From Juglans regia (Eukaryota; Streptophyta; Magnoliopsida; Fagales; Juglandaceae), in NCBI RefSeq assembly GCF_001411555.2, contig NC_049908.1, positions 30,008,817-30,072,816 on the forward strand: a DNA stretch of 64,000 nt, written 5' to 3'. The stretch's first letter is position 1. Each line of letters begins with the position of its first letter. Position numbers and translations under genes: made by a program. The notes under the pieces are model-generated. The model made no database searches, was not told where the DNA came from, and saw only the letters and a list, made by a program, of their open reading frames with translations. Shown here in pieces: positions 53,902 through 64,000 of the stretch.

Positions 53902-54095
53902 TGTGTTTGGATGTTGAAGTGAGTTGAGTTGAGTTGAGTTGAGATAATAAAATATTGTTAGAATATTATTTTTTAATATTATTATTATTTTGAGATTTGA
54001 AAAAATTGAATTATTTATTATATTTTGTGTTGGGATTTAAAAAAGTTGTAATGATGAGTTGAGATGAGTTTAGAGGAATTAAGGAACCAAACGCA
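53902..54095 (+). repeat. Family B repeat copy 6 (best preserved)
   Basis: Starts TGTTTGGATGTTGAAGTGAG followed by four GAGTT units. The middle is TTTGAGATTTGAAAAAATTG and TATTATATTTTGTGTTGGGA, then GTTGTAATGATGAGTTGAGA. It ends near GGAACCAAACGC. The GTTTGG and CCAAAC ends are complementary. Confidence 0.7.
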
Positions 54096-55264
54096 ACCGT
54101 TCGACGACCATCCTTCGTCTTTTAAATTTATCAGTCACTCCATAAAAGTTGTTTTTTTTTTTTTTTTTCTAAAAATAATGTGAGTATGGATTCGAGAATA
54201 AGATATCATATATTTGGCTGATCTCGGCTTTAATAGTGCAATTTCCATGACTGATTGCTGCCAAATTCCAATTTTCAAATAAATAATATCAAATTTTGCA
54301 AATAATAAATACCATTTCAAATATAGCAACCTTTTTTTTCTAACAAAAAAAAATTAAATTAATATTGTAGCACATTTCCCTGTTACTATTTCCCTGATTA
54401 CACTTTTGCACTGGTAGATGTTTTAAATAACTACAGTATGCTTCCTCCAACAATAGCAACATTGACATTATTATAGAAGTTGGAGGGTCACAACAAATTC
54501 CTCAAATAAAAACAAAAAAATTAGGAGAAAATTTATTTATAAATCTTATTTTTTACACGTTCAACATACTGCTTATATGAAAACTTTTCATGTCAAGTAT
54601 ACTAAAAAATAATTGATATTTCTATTTTTATTTTAAATTATAATGAATCTATGTGTTAAAACAGTGGTTTATATATAGCAAAACTCGAAAACTAATACCA
54701 AGAATTTGGCTTATTTATGAATATGATAGATAGACAATTGGTTCAGCTGGGCATTAGGTTTCCATTGATTGGTCCATGTTTATAATAACTACAGAAATAA
54801 CAAGCTGGACCAAAAAAAAAGAAACATAAATCACATTAATTGTATTAATATCATTAAAGCTAATCTATATACAAACAGTGGAGGAAGATAAAAGGACAAA
54901 AAATAAAGTAAAAGTCCCAGAGGAAAAAGCTGGAAATTGTACAGATTAGCTGGGAGATGGGTAGTGAACCGCCCCAAAAATCCTTGTGGCTGTTGTGCTC
55001 AGGCATTCATGGGAGCATCAAATCCAAGCAGAAGGAAATGGCATGAGTTATCAAATTGGACTCTAACTACTGAACCAAGCTGGTTGAGTCGCCTCACAAT
55101 ATTTACTGTATTCAGTATTTTAATAGAGTATTACAACAGAATTACACCCATTGAAGAGATCGAGATAGATGGTGAGTTACAAGTTAACAACCAAAATTTG
55201 TTGAATCCAAAGAATGAAAAAACCAGACTACTTCACGTTGCTTTAATGTGAATATCTGTTTGTA
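54096..55264. other. Intergenic downstream of the kinase gene
   Basis: AT-rich left half with no gene. The right part, to 55264, is expected to include the kinase 3' UTR. A 104-codon plus-strand frame at 54937 shows no recognisable domain. Confidence 0.4.
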
Positions 55265-58200
55265 TCAAATTCCAGCAACATGGTGACCTGCATGAAAGGG
55301 AGAACGACGATGAATAGGTTGTTGGCCGTGAGCTGCAGCAGTAGAGTCGATTCTGGACTCCTTTGCCTTTGGTTTTCTCTTTGTTGCTTCAATACGCTCC
55401 AAAGATGCCGCCACTTCTTTCATGGATGGGCGGTTTTTAGGTTCTGGTGCCAGGCATTTCAGAGCGAGTTCTGTTGCCTGTGATGCTGCCACTTGTGAGT
55501 ATTGGCCCTCCATCCTCGTATCCATTATGGATTTCAACTTTCTTTTATTAGAAAGAGATGGCTTAAGCCATTCAACCAGAGATTGCTGCCCACTAGGCCT
55601 TTTCGTATCAAGTGCTCGTAACCCTGTTAGCAACTCAAGCAGCACCACACCAAAGCCATACACATCACTCTTCACGTACAAATGACCTGTTGAAATATGG
55701 AGCAATGGCAGCATTTATTGTTAAAATTATGGCTCAAAGTATCAGGCTTGAATGGACTTTTTTTTTTTTTTCTTCTTTTCTTTATATCTTTTATCAATTC
55801 ACTCAGCAGATGCAGAATCATACCGATCTCTCATTCATGCAATTAAATATTATGTAGTAATCTTCTTTTTCCCAAAATTTCTAGGATCTATTAAAGATAG
55901 CATTACCCGTTGCAATATATTCTGGAGCAGCATAACCATATGTGCCCATAATCCTGGTTGTCACATGTGACTCACCACCAGAAGGTCCCAATTTTGCCAA
56001 GCCAAAATCTGATATTTTTGCATTGTAGTTCTGCAGGAGTTAGAGAATAAAAAAAGGGCTATAAATAAAATATTCATAGTCACTGTCTGTCCTACATGCA
56101 ATGTTTTTGATAATATAGGTAATGAGTACCTTCCTGTCCCATAGAAACACCCCAATATTTTGGGACAAAGCCAGATTGGATCTATATGTTTGTGAGGGAG
56201 AAAATCAAGAGAGATTCTTCAACATGTTTTCAAGCCTAGTTATACTAATGCTCTATTTGATTCTTCAAAAGTCTCGTGCATTAAAATATCAGTTACAAGA
56301 ATACTCCAAACCACAAACTACTGCCAAAACAATAGGTTCAAATATCTTCTCTAGCGTCTCCTCATCAATCAAAAGGAGCAAACTGCTGCATTTTGTAGCC
56401 AAAACACTTGGAAGGGAACAAAAAGGAATTTTGGTGTAGTGAGATACTTCCATTCATTTCAAAATAGAAGCTACCTTCCTATCTGGTTTTCAGTTCCTAT
56501 GTTATTAGCAACAGATTTAAGCATTAAACACCAAAACTAGAGGCAGAAAAATAGACATGGATCACAGAAAGAGAAACCCCATCAAGCAGTATATTTGAGG
56601 CCTTGAAATCTCTGTATATGACTTTCTTTTCTGAAGTGTGTAGGAAAGCCAGGCCCCGTGCTGCGCCAATGGCTATTTTGAGCCGTATGTCCCAAGAAAG
56701 CGGCTCAATGTTAGGACTCCCTGCTCCACCAAAAAACTCATTTAGTAAACACATTAATACAGCAAAAGCAATTTTATTTTCAAAATTTTCTCCTCAAAAC
56801 TCGTACTTCTAAAAAGATGATTCTCCAGACTTCCCCTCTGCATGAATTCATACACAAGGAGCAGCTCTTTATCCTCCCAACAGTATCCAAATAGTTTGAC
56901 CAGGTTTGGATGAGATAGTCTTCCAAGAAAATTTACCTCTGACTACACAATCAAATCCAAAGGGAAAACAAATTTAGTGGCAGAAGAAATGATTATACCC
57001 GAAAGGCATAGAAATGTAGGAAACTGGCTAAGCAGATAGCCGGAGGCCCAAACTGTATCATATTATTAGGGCAGTAAACAGAATCCTGTTAACGATTGGC
57101 ATAATTATCTCCAAGTTGTATCTATTATTAGCTATAAAATAAACTAGGATTCCTGCAAATATTTCTTTTCCTCCTAAACCTATTGTTCTCTGATGTACCA
57201 TTGTTTCTGACTTGGTATCAGAGAGACACCCGTACCATATTACCACCTGAAGCCTCATCTGTTATACATGTTCAATCAGAAAACCCTGGCTTCAAAGCTG
57301 GCATCATTCTTACCGACACCAACTATGATGTATGGTCCCAAATCTTGGAGATGCATATTGCAGGACATCAATGCATTGCTATTACATAGCCTGGCTTTTG
57401 AATTACAAAATATGTAAGATGTCAATGCATTGCTTTCATGTTGCCCTTAGTAACAAACTGACTATTGAGAAGTAGAGAGAAACTAAAATCCCAAAAGGCT
57501 TTTAGTGCAATGATTAGTTCACACATCAAGTTTACCAGAAGCAGGTATAGACATACATTTGATTGCAAACTACTGCACTTGCCTAGAAAAAAAAAAAGGT
57601 ACAAACTACTGAAGTTTAGTATAATTGAATTTTCAGTCTAGTCAGGCATTTACAATGGACCAAGTTCGACTTATTGCTGATTCCTTTAGGAAAGCCTCTG
57701 TTTGATTATTTTCTGTTGTGATTAGTTGGGTCTTCAAACAAACCTGAATGCATATGGTTTGAAACTTATAGTTTTAATAAGAAATCTGAAGTTGGGAACC
57801 AAATAAGTCATAGAGTTTATGGATAGCAAGATTCAATCCTTGAAATCAACGAAGACTAGTGATATTTATCGTTATTGCTCTGGACCCTGGCCTACAATTT
57901 AAATGGCATTGACCAAAACAGGAGGCGTTTAATGGTTAAGCAACGTGACCCGTAGTGTGCACATTGTGGTGACCTTAAAAGCCACATCTCTTTCTCACCA
58001 TTGGTGGACTTGGAATCAATGGCAACAGAGCATGTGATACAGGTGGGACCCTAATCCATATCCTGGATTCCACAATGGAATATGAGGATGTAGTTAAACC
58101 CAAACATGATTGTAGCCAATGATGACTAGCTCTTCTTCTCCCATCGTTTTGTTGTCTAATCACTCTTGCAAAAAAATGTAAGAAGACATTGAAGGATAAA

Positions 58201-59102
58201 AAATCATTCCCAACAGTGATAAATATACCATATTTTACATAATGGGATGAAAGTGAAATGATAACGTGATGTATAGAATTTTTCATATATATATATATAT
58301 ATGGAAAAAAAAAAAACAATAAACTAAATGCTTACTAAACACTTTGTTAATTTTATTTAGAGTGGAAATTAAATATTGAATTTTCTATATGCCGGATTCC
58401 ATAAATGGAATATGAATGAAATCTAGCCCAACCATGACTGCAAACATGAATAGAACTAGCTCTTTTTTCTCCCATTTTGTTTTCTTTTTTCTTATATAAC
58501 TTGTCCATAAAAACAAAATACGACGTTTTCTGCAGAAAATAGAAATAACAGTGAATTGGATGCCTAACAAAAGACTTTTGTTGAAATTAACACCTGCCAC
58601 TCTTGGAAACCTTGCATGCTTTCTGATTTCAATTTCTTGATAGCAACCACCATGCCAGTGCCAAACTTAGAGGGCGTGAGCGTCTTCCCATCCATCCAAC
58701 CCTTGAAAACTTTCCCAAAGCCTCCCTCTCCCAACAAAGAATCCGTCTTGAAATTCTTAGTCGCGGTCTTTAAATCCGAAAAGCTGAATTCTTTCAAGTT
58801 GGGTGTCTCCAAGATTTTGCCATTAGGATATGACTCGTCCGCGCTTCCACTCACTCCTGAAAACTGACTCTTCCCAGTACTGCTGCTTGTTGCTGATGAT
58901 TCTATGTTCTTGCTGCTTGATGTCGCTAAGAAGAGGAAATGAACATGATCCAACATAAAAATTAGAAGAAACAGAAAAAATTACAGATGATCATGATGAA
59001 CATGTGTCTAAGATTTAATTTGGAATGCAACCTGGAGTAGGTGGTGAAGTGGTGGTGGTAGGATCAGGCTCATGAGCGAGAGATCCTAAGCAAAGTCCCA
59101 TA
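55265..59102 (-). CDS. Receptor-like cytoplasmic kinase, RLCK-VII type (PIX13/PBL-like), with exon-1 frameshift
   Basis: Six exons: 59102-59032, 58925-58594, 56942-56807, 56720-56578, 56030-55907, 55686-55265. Spliced length is 1228 nt, one base too many. The N-terminus MGLCLGS carries an N-myristoylation glycine and a palmitoylable Cys4, usual for this family at the plasma membrane. Its frame joins exon 2 out of phase because of an extra C in CCACCCTACTCC. The kinase frame from exon 2 on is intact: [11 protein letters not shown] loop, VAIKKL lysine, [12 protein letters not shown] (RD-type catalytic loop with Tyr for His), [22 protein letters not shown], and ends in HHVAGI. Without the extra base the product would be 408 residues. 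Such kinases relay signals from cell-surface immune or growth receptors. Intron 2 holds a copia fragment. Confidence 0.85.
57050..57390 (+). mobile_element. Ty1/copia retrotransposon fragment in kinase intron 2
   Basis: TGGTATCAGAGA at 57213-57224 matches the copia primer-binding site for initiator Met-tRNA. It is preceded by LTR-like sequence ending near 57210. After it comes a gag-like start: [22 protein letters not shown], the copia UBN2/DUF4219 signature. The element stops after about 50 codons, so it is an LTR-plus-gag remnant, antisense to the kinase gene. Confidence 0.7.
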
Positions 59103-59997
59103 TCAACCTATGATTACAAGGCCAGGCCAACAAGATGAGATTAACTTGCTTATAGCAAAGTCCAAGGAGACAATGGAAAGCTGAAGTAGAGGGAGAAAAG
59201 ACTCAAGTAGGAGACAATGGGAAAGTGGAGCTGAAATATATATATATACACACAAACATATGGTAGCTTTTTCTTCTGTTGTTAGACTTTTTTTCGCCCA
59301 GTTACCATGAATCCACTATGGTTTTTTCATTGTAAGGTCCAGTACTTTATAGGCAACCACTATGTTTGAAGTAGCGTCGTAGTCAACAAAAACTAATGAC
59401 CAGTTCTCTTCTGCCCAATACTCCTCCTACCCTTCGACAAAAGAGAATTATTGGGAGTTATTAAATTAACTTTTGGATTTGATTCTCTAATTCCAAATTC
59501 TTGTTTTGTTCATTATCAACTCTATCTGCAGCTTTTTTTTTTCATCTTATTGGCAGGATTTATTACCATCACTGTGGTCAACCACGAATGTAGTGTTGGA
59601 GTTCGTCAGAGATTGGCCTAGACACAAAAAATCTACAAGCACTTTCTCTCAGATTATAGTCTATCCTCTCCCCAATAAGTATGCTTATGAAAACTCATAC
59701 TCAACACATTCATCAAGGAAAATAAACACTGAAGCGATTGGTGTTCACGGACCCGTGCAAAACCAATAGTGTGCTACTTTTTTCCTAGCTGGATGGATTC
59801 CTTAAGACTTAAGATCAAAAGAAAACATCTAAATAGTTTTGCAATATATGTAGTACTGGACCATAGTACAAATGAAAAAAAAAAAAAACTTGACTTTGTG
59901 TGACTGTATGTTATTATCTACCAAATATTTGGACCAACTTTTATTTGTTTCCCCTTTCGCACGGGGAAACTTAAACATGATCGAGAAGACGATAAAA
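59103..59997. other. Promoter side of the kinase gene and intergenic DNA
   Basis: Probable 5' UTR and promoter of the minus-strand kinase just right of 59102. No further gene is recognised; the frames present are short and featureless. Confidence 0.4.
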
Positions 59998-60172
59998 GAT
60001 ATTTACAGTTTTAGAGTGCATAAATATCGTACAATCTTTTTAAAAAAAGTGAGTAAATATAAGACTCATATGAAAAAAAAAATAACTTTTTTAAAAATAG
60101 ACCCTACTCTTTTTCAATATAATTGCGTGACGCTTGTGTACTCTACGACTGTATGTATTATTACTCTAACCG
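59998..60172. mobile_element. MITE family A, copy 4
   Basis: Left ACAGTTTTAGAGTGCATAAA and right (reverse complement) ACATACAGTCGTAGAGTACA with inner AATCTTTTTAAAAAAAGTGA / CTCTTTTTCAATATAATTGC reproduce the family A layout. Confidence 0.6.
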
Positions 60173-60519
60173 TTGTGGAAATATCTCAAACATATGGGAT
60201 GATGGTTTCCATATGGCCTGACGCGGATGGAAATAATTTAGCTGACAGCTTTGTAACACATGGAGCATTGAGTAATACAAGTTGCTTCATTATTCTATAT
60301 TAACTCCTAAAACATATGCTAGCTAGGCTAGTCATTCATACCATTAACAAAGCAGGTGTTCCACGTTTTCGTCATTAATAATTTCTTATTAGCTATTTTT
60401 TTTTGTTTATCCTTTGTTGACAGGTTCGTATCCTTCTCTTGCTTGTAAAGTTAGTTTACTTTGATAATAGAGTTATGTCTTCATGTTAACTGGCATAGGT
60501 TTCCATGAAGAGAAATATT
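60173..60519. other. Intergenic, nothing recognised
   Basis: No gene, RNA or clear repeat seen between the family A and family E MITEs. Confidence 0.45.
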
Positions 60520-60690
60520 CTAGTCATAAAGTGATTACACAAAAATAATCTCACAAACTGATGTGTCTTGATGTGATCTGTCAGATTATAAAATTACTTT
60601 TATTGTAATGCAAATCTAACGGCTTATATGGAATCACGTCAGTTTGTGAGATTACTTTTGTATAATTCCTTTATGAGTGTAGCACTCTTC
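60520..60690. mobile_element. MITE family E
   Basis: Left CATAAAGTGATTACACAAAA ... ATCTCACAAACTGATGTG; right end, reverse complemented, CTCATAAAGGAATTATACAA ... ATCTCACAAACTGACGTG. The inverted ends are about 40 bp and roughly 85% alike. The short core includes AACGGCTTATATGGAATCAC. Confidence 0.75.
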
Positions 60691-60838
60691 ATCTATGAAT
60701 TGTGTTTATATATATATAAACTTGGTTTTTGGGATTTTCTTTTAACCCCAAGCTTCTTCTTATACGTCAAAATTGAGACCTCTACATGGAATTGGAGTTG
60801 CCGATTGAGAACGTGAGACCAAAAGATTTATGCAAGAT

Positions 60839-61801
60839 TAGGACTGTTCATCCGAGTTCCAACCCGGGAACCCGGATATACCCAGATCCGGATCCGGGTT
60901 TCAAATCTGGGCCGGATTGATGCGGGTCAGACCCAGGTTGGAATCCGGATAAATCCGGATTTTTCAAAACCCAAATTCTGGGTTCCGGGTTGAACCTGGA
61001 TTTTTTTTTTTTTTTTTTTTTTCATAATAGTGATTGCACAAACAAAAATAACACTCTAACAAACAGAAATGATACATTATATTATGAAATAATGTAATGC
61101 CTATATATTGAATCTTTTACATGTGAAATTGTTGCGCAATGAAGTTAGCAAGTTGGAGATCAGCTTATATATTCTTCCTTTCATCTAATACATTTCATTA
61201 CAACCCTGCATTTATCCTGCGTTAAAGTCAAAGTTATCATACTAATATCCCCTGCATAATGCCTATATATATTCCCTTTGGCAGCACATCTTTTAAGAAC
61301 AGAAAAATTAACAAGCAAGGCTAGTAAATTTGAAGACTATGCAAGTGGTGGTAATGCCCTAGATGATCTCCAAGAGGGAGCTGAGCCCTTTTTTTTTAAT
61401 GGGAAGAAAGAACAAAATCATGGTAATATTAATAATACTCTTTTTAAGTGAGGAATCTCCAAGTCTTGACCATTTGAGGATGCTTATCTTGAAATGCTTG
61501 ACCATATCAGCCAAAGACATCACAAAAACAGTACAATAATGATCCGTTTCATCATGTAAAAGTCCTATATTATTATAGCCCATCCACACCCATCAACCAT
61601 GCACGGCCTTGTGCGGTTTTGGATTGTGAGGGATATAGTTTGGAAATGCATGTGCGAATATATATATAGCAATTGGTGGGGTACAGGATAGATCCGGGTT
61701 TTTCAACCCAGGTTTAATCCAGGTTGAAACCCGAACCGGATCCCAGTTTTCCAAGTTCTGGACCGGGCCGGGAAAAAACCCGGCCCAGTTGAACAGTCCT
61801 A
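60839..61801. mobile_element. Non-autonomous hAT-like DNA transposon with 8-bp target duplication
   Basis: Termini TAGGACTGTTCA and TGAACAGTCCTA are perfect 12-bp inverted repeats. They extend imperfectly into CCGG/GGGCC-rich subterminal arrays (ACCCGGGAACCCGG; CCGGGCCGGG). The element is 963 bp and flanked by TGCAAGAT at 60831-60838 and 61802-61809. An 8-bp duplication and this TIR type indicate hAT. No transposase is encoded. Confidence 0.85.
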
Positions 61802-61809
61802 TGCAAGAT

Positions 61810-62338
61810 GCTCTCAAACAGAAAGCATAGAGCTAGAGATTTTAGAAACCATGGCCTATCAATCTCAATCAATGAGGCAGTAGAAACAGCATAAGGAAGA
61901 AGTAATCAATCATATGGAAGTTGTATAAAAAGTTTGACCTCTGCATTACTACAGTTTTGCTTCTAATTGTGACCTTTCAACTCTCTTTCTATCAGGTTTT
62001 AAAGCTCAATTCTTTTTTCTTCTGTTTCGTATGCGTTGGCTTAACGTTGAGTTGACCCTGGTCAACTGGTCTAGCATCCCGCATAATGACCGGACCAATT
62101 GCCAGTGGATCTGATTTTGAGATATTGCCAAATAAACATAATTTCGATTCAACGCACCTTTGCATTAAGTAAAATCCAACAGTTAAAAGCATAACAAGAT
62201 CAATGTTCCAGGAACACAACCTACAAAGAAGAAAGTTGTAGCACCAACACACGCCTACGAATAGTAAGAAACATGCACATCTCATTGGAACACCAAAAAA
62301 TAAACCATAACAATCAAAATGCTGACCACAGGGCCTGA
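61810..62338 (-). other. Region downstream of the RRM gene (3' UTR and intergenic)
   Basis: Likely contains the 3' UTR of the minus-strand RNA-binding protein gene. No other coding region is supported. Confidence 0.4.
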
Positions 62339-63112
62339 TCACTGTCTTGACCTCGACTCAGCCCTTCTTGCTTCATCTGGTGTTGAAGGAAACAGCTCCA
62401 CATATCTGGACCCAATTGTCATCTTGTCTTTGCTCATCGCTCTCTTAGCCTCCTCTGCAGAAGCAAACTCTACATACGCCTCTCCAGTAGCTTTCCCATC
62501 GGGGCGACATGCAATGTGTATCCTTTCTTCCATCAGCTTGAAATCCCGGAAAAATTCACCAATTTCAGTTTTCTTCACAGAAAAGGGGAGGCCGCGCATC
62601 TTCAATATTTCAGTGTATTCCAGCTGGTCCTTATCACTGAACCTCTTTGATCGAGCTGGAGGTGGGCTTCCATGGTAGTCATTATCGTAAATTCCTTCAT
62701 AGTTTACCTCCGCTGCTACAGCACTGTAATAATCCTGCCTCTTGCATCTGAAAACTTCCACATACCTTCGACCCATGTTCTGTCGGTCTCTCTGTAAAGC
62801 AAACTCGACCTGCATTGACCCCGCAAACACCACAAAGGCTTCTCCTGAGAACCGTCCATTCTTATTGACCAGCAAAACGTCGACAATGTCCAGTCCAGCA
62901 AAGAACTTGAAAATCTCAATGTCTGTGCAGTTGAAGGGAAGCCCCCGGAGCCGGACCACTGGAAAGGGAGGGGGGTGAAAGCCACCACCATAGCCATAAG
63001 GTTGAAAGCCACTTGTGCTGCTGCTCACTGCGAAGTAGGGATTGGATTCCATCATTCTTTGTCTCTTTGAGCCGACCTCGTACCCGTCCGAAAACCCCCC
63101 GCTTCCCAACAT
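62339..63112 (-). CDS. RNA-binding protein with two quasi-RRMs (hnRNP F/H-ESRP type)
   Basis: 257 codons in one exon. RRM1 covers about 52-123, with RNP2 VRLRGLPF (53-60) and RNP1 GRFSGEAFVVF (86-96). RRM2 covers about 168-242, with RNP2 ILKMRGLPF and RNP1 GKATGEAYVEF. The N-terminus YEVGSKRQRMMESNPYFAVS is a plant-specific leader seen in relatives of Arabidopsis At5g66010. Proteins with this LRGLPF-type RRM bind G-rich RNA and influence splicing in animals; the plant role is little known. The known relatives, as remembered, start a few residues earlier (MYGSRGA...). The sequence just before the ATG (pyrimidine tract, then TTGAAG) could be a splice acceptor, so a tiny first coding exon may lie farther right or off the window. 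Confidence 0.9.
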   Translation of the reverse strand: MLGSGGFSDGYEVGSKRQRMMESNPYFAVSSSTSGFQPYGYGGGFHPPPFPVVRLRGLPFNCTDIEIFKFFAGLDIVDVLLVNKNGRFSGEAFVVFAGSMQVEFALQRDRQNMGRRYVEVFRCKRQDYYSAVAAEVNYEGIYDNDYHGSPPPARSKRFSDKDQLEYTEILKMRGLPFSVKKTEIGEFFRDFKLMEERIHIACRPDGKATGEAYVEFASAEEAKRAMSKDKMTIGSRYVELFPSTPDEARRAESRSRQ

Positions 63113-63965
63113 TGCCCTTCAATTATATATACCCAAAAAGAAAAGAAAAAAAATCCCCCACTCAACCAGTTAATAAAACCAAACCCAACCCACTATTCCC
63201 TGACACCCAACTCTTTTAAGTCTTTATCACTACATTATTCATCCTAAAAAGTATTATGCTAGCCCTCTTTAAAGCAACCAACATATAAACCCCAGACAAA
63301 CCAAAACATACTTTGCATAAGCAAGGAAAATACTAAGTCTTAACAATAAACTCTTAGCAGTGATAACCATCATCATCAAAGCATGAAATATGTGCATTCA
63401 ACATGATGACTAGAATTATACCTTGTAAAGAACAAAAGTGATACAATAATAATAATAATAATAATAAATTATAAAAAAAAATGTAATTAGAGTAATAATC
63501 AGTCTGAGTACAAGAAGTTCATCTTCAAAATTAATCAACTCCAACAATTTGCTTTTAGTACATCAACTTCAACTTGGAAGTTTTTTGCACACTCAAACAG
63601 GAAATTGTGCAAGCATCATTGGAATTAAAAAAATATATATATAACACACTCAAACCATTATAGGAAGTTCTGCTTGAAAACTAGGCAATCAGTCTGTCAC
63701 ACATTCCTCACGAAAAGGATGTTATCAGAAGAAAGATTGGCTCCCACATCAAGAACCGAAGCATTAACATTAATAATTATTTTCACTTCCTGTAGCATAT
63801 CCTAAACTGTTTTTCTACCAATAACAAATTTTCAATGTACAAGATAATTAATAAATTCATTGATACCTAAGGCTTCTAAAAATAACACATTACTCGATGA
63901 GTTAATGGTATTTAATTATAAAATATATATAAAAATCTTAGAGTCTAAGACTTGTAAAGCTAATT
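63113..63965 (-). other. 5' UTR, possible first intron and promoter of the RRM gene
   Basis: A T/C-rich tract (minus strand) and TTGAAG precede the coding exon, as in an intron 3' end. A short TAA repeat sits at about 63448-63466. No other gene is seen. Confidence 0.4.
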
Positions 63966-64000
63966 AACCCTAGGGGTTGGCTCAAGTGGTAAAGGCCTTG
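63966..64000 (+). mobile_element. SINE 5' end, cut by right window edge
   Basis: GGTTGGCTCAAGTGGTAAAG ending in GCCTTG reproduces the A-box head of the SINE at 42.4 kb (GGCTCAAGTGGTAAAGG). The B box and tail would lie outside the window. Confidence 0.65.

Noticed and set aside
1..64000. CRISPR arrays, operons, ribosome-binding sites, tRNA or rRNA genes
   Set aside because: The window is eukaryotic nuclear DNA; no spaced direct repeats of CRISPR type and no complete tRNA or rRNA structure were found. The tRNA-like boxes belong to SINEs.

Overview
This is nuclear DNA from a woody eudicot, probably of the order Fagales and perhaps the walnut/pecan family. The gene content, the small GT-AG introns, the plant LINE, SINE and MITE families, and a short repeat built on GAGATGAGAT/GAGTTGAGAT support this. 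The family-level assignment is an inference. About 30% of the window is genic. The rest is AT-rich DNA full of decayed transposable elements.

Layout. 1-3.7 kb: a decayed LINE on the minus strand that runs off the left edge. 6.08-14.58 kb (+): a six-exon CC-NBS-LRR resistance gene whose LRR part is carried by repeated phase-0 exons. 15.75-16.55 kb: an internally deleted LINE remnant. 16.92-18.19 kb (-): intronless plastid phosphoserine aminotransferase. 19.33-22.59 kb (-): an 11-exon B2-type mitotic cyclin with MSA-type promoter elements. 22.9-30.1 kb: repeat-rich intergenic DNA. 30.18-45.39 kb (+): a 20-exon SAC-domain phosphoinositide phosphatase (SAC8-like). It has a predicted minor-spliceosome (U12) intron, and a 7.4-kb intron that holds one LINE nested in another, both with readable target-site duplications. 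46.64-47.23 kb (-): a dirigent-family protein. 48.54-49.64 kb (-): an intronless cis-prenyltransferase (dehydrodolichyl diphosphate synthase type) with an expanded internal repeat. 51.5-54.1 kb: AT-rich repeats including a head-to-head pair. 55.27-59.10 kb (-): a six-exon receptor-like cytoplasmic kinase with an apparent one-base frameshift in exon 1. 60.84-61.80 kb: a non-autonomous hAT-like element with an 8-bp target duplication. 62.34-63.11 kb (-): an RNA-binding protein with two RRMs. 63.97-64.0 kb: the first bases of a SINE.

The genes do not form one pathway. They look like ordinary housekeeping genes (serine synthesis, cell cycle, phosphoinositide turnover, dolichol synthesis, RNA binding) with one immune receptor and one immune-type kinase. 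The adjacent PSAT and CYCB2 genes match, from memory, paired neighbours in Arabidopsis, so at least part of this block looks like old conserved gene order. Exon coordinates were worked out by hand from splice signals and reading frame. All gene models keep an open frame across their junctions except the kinase.
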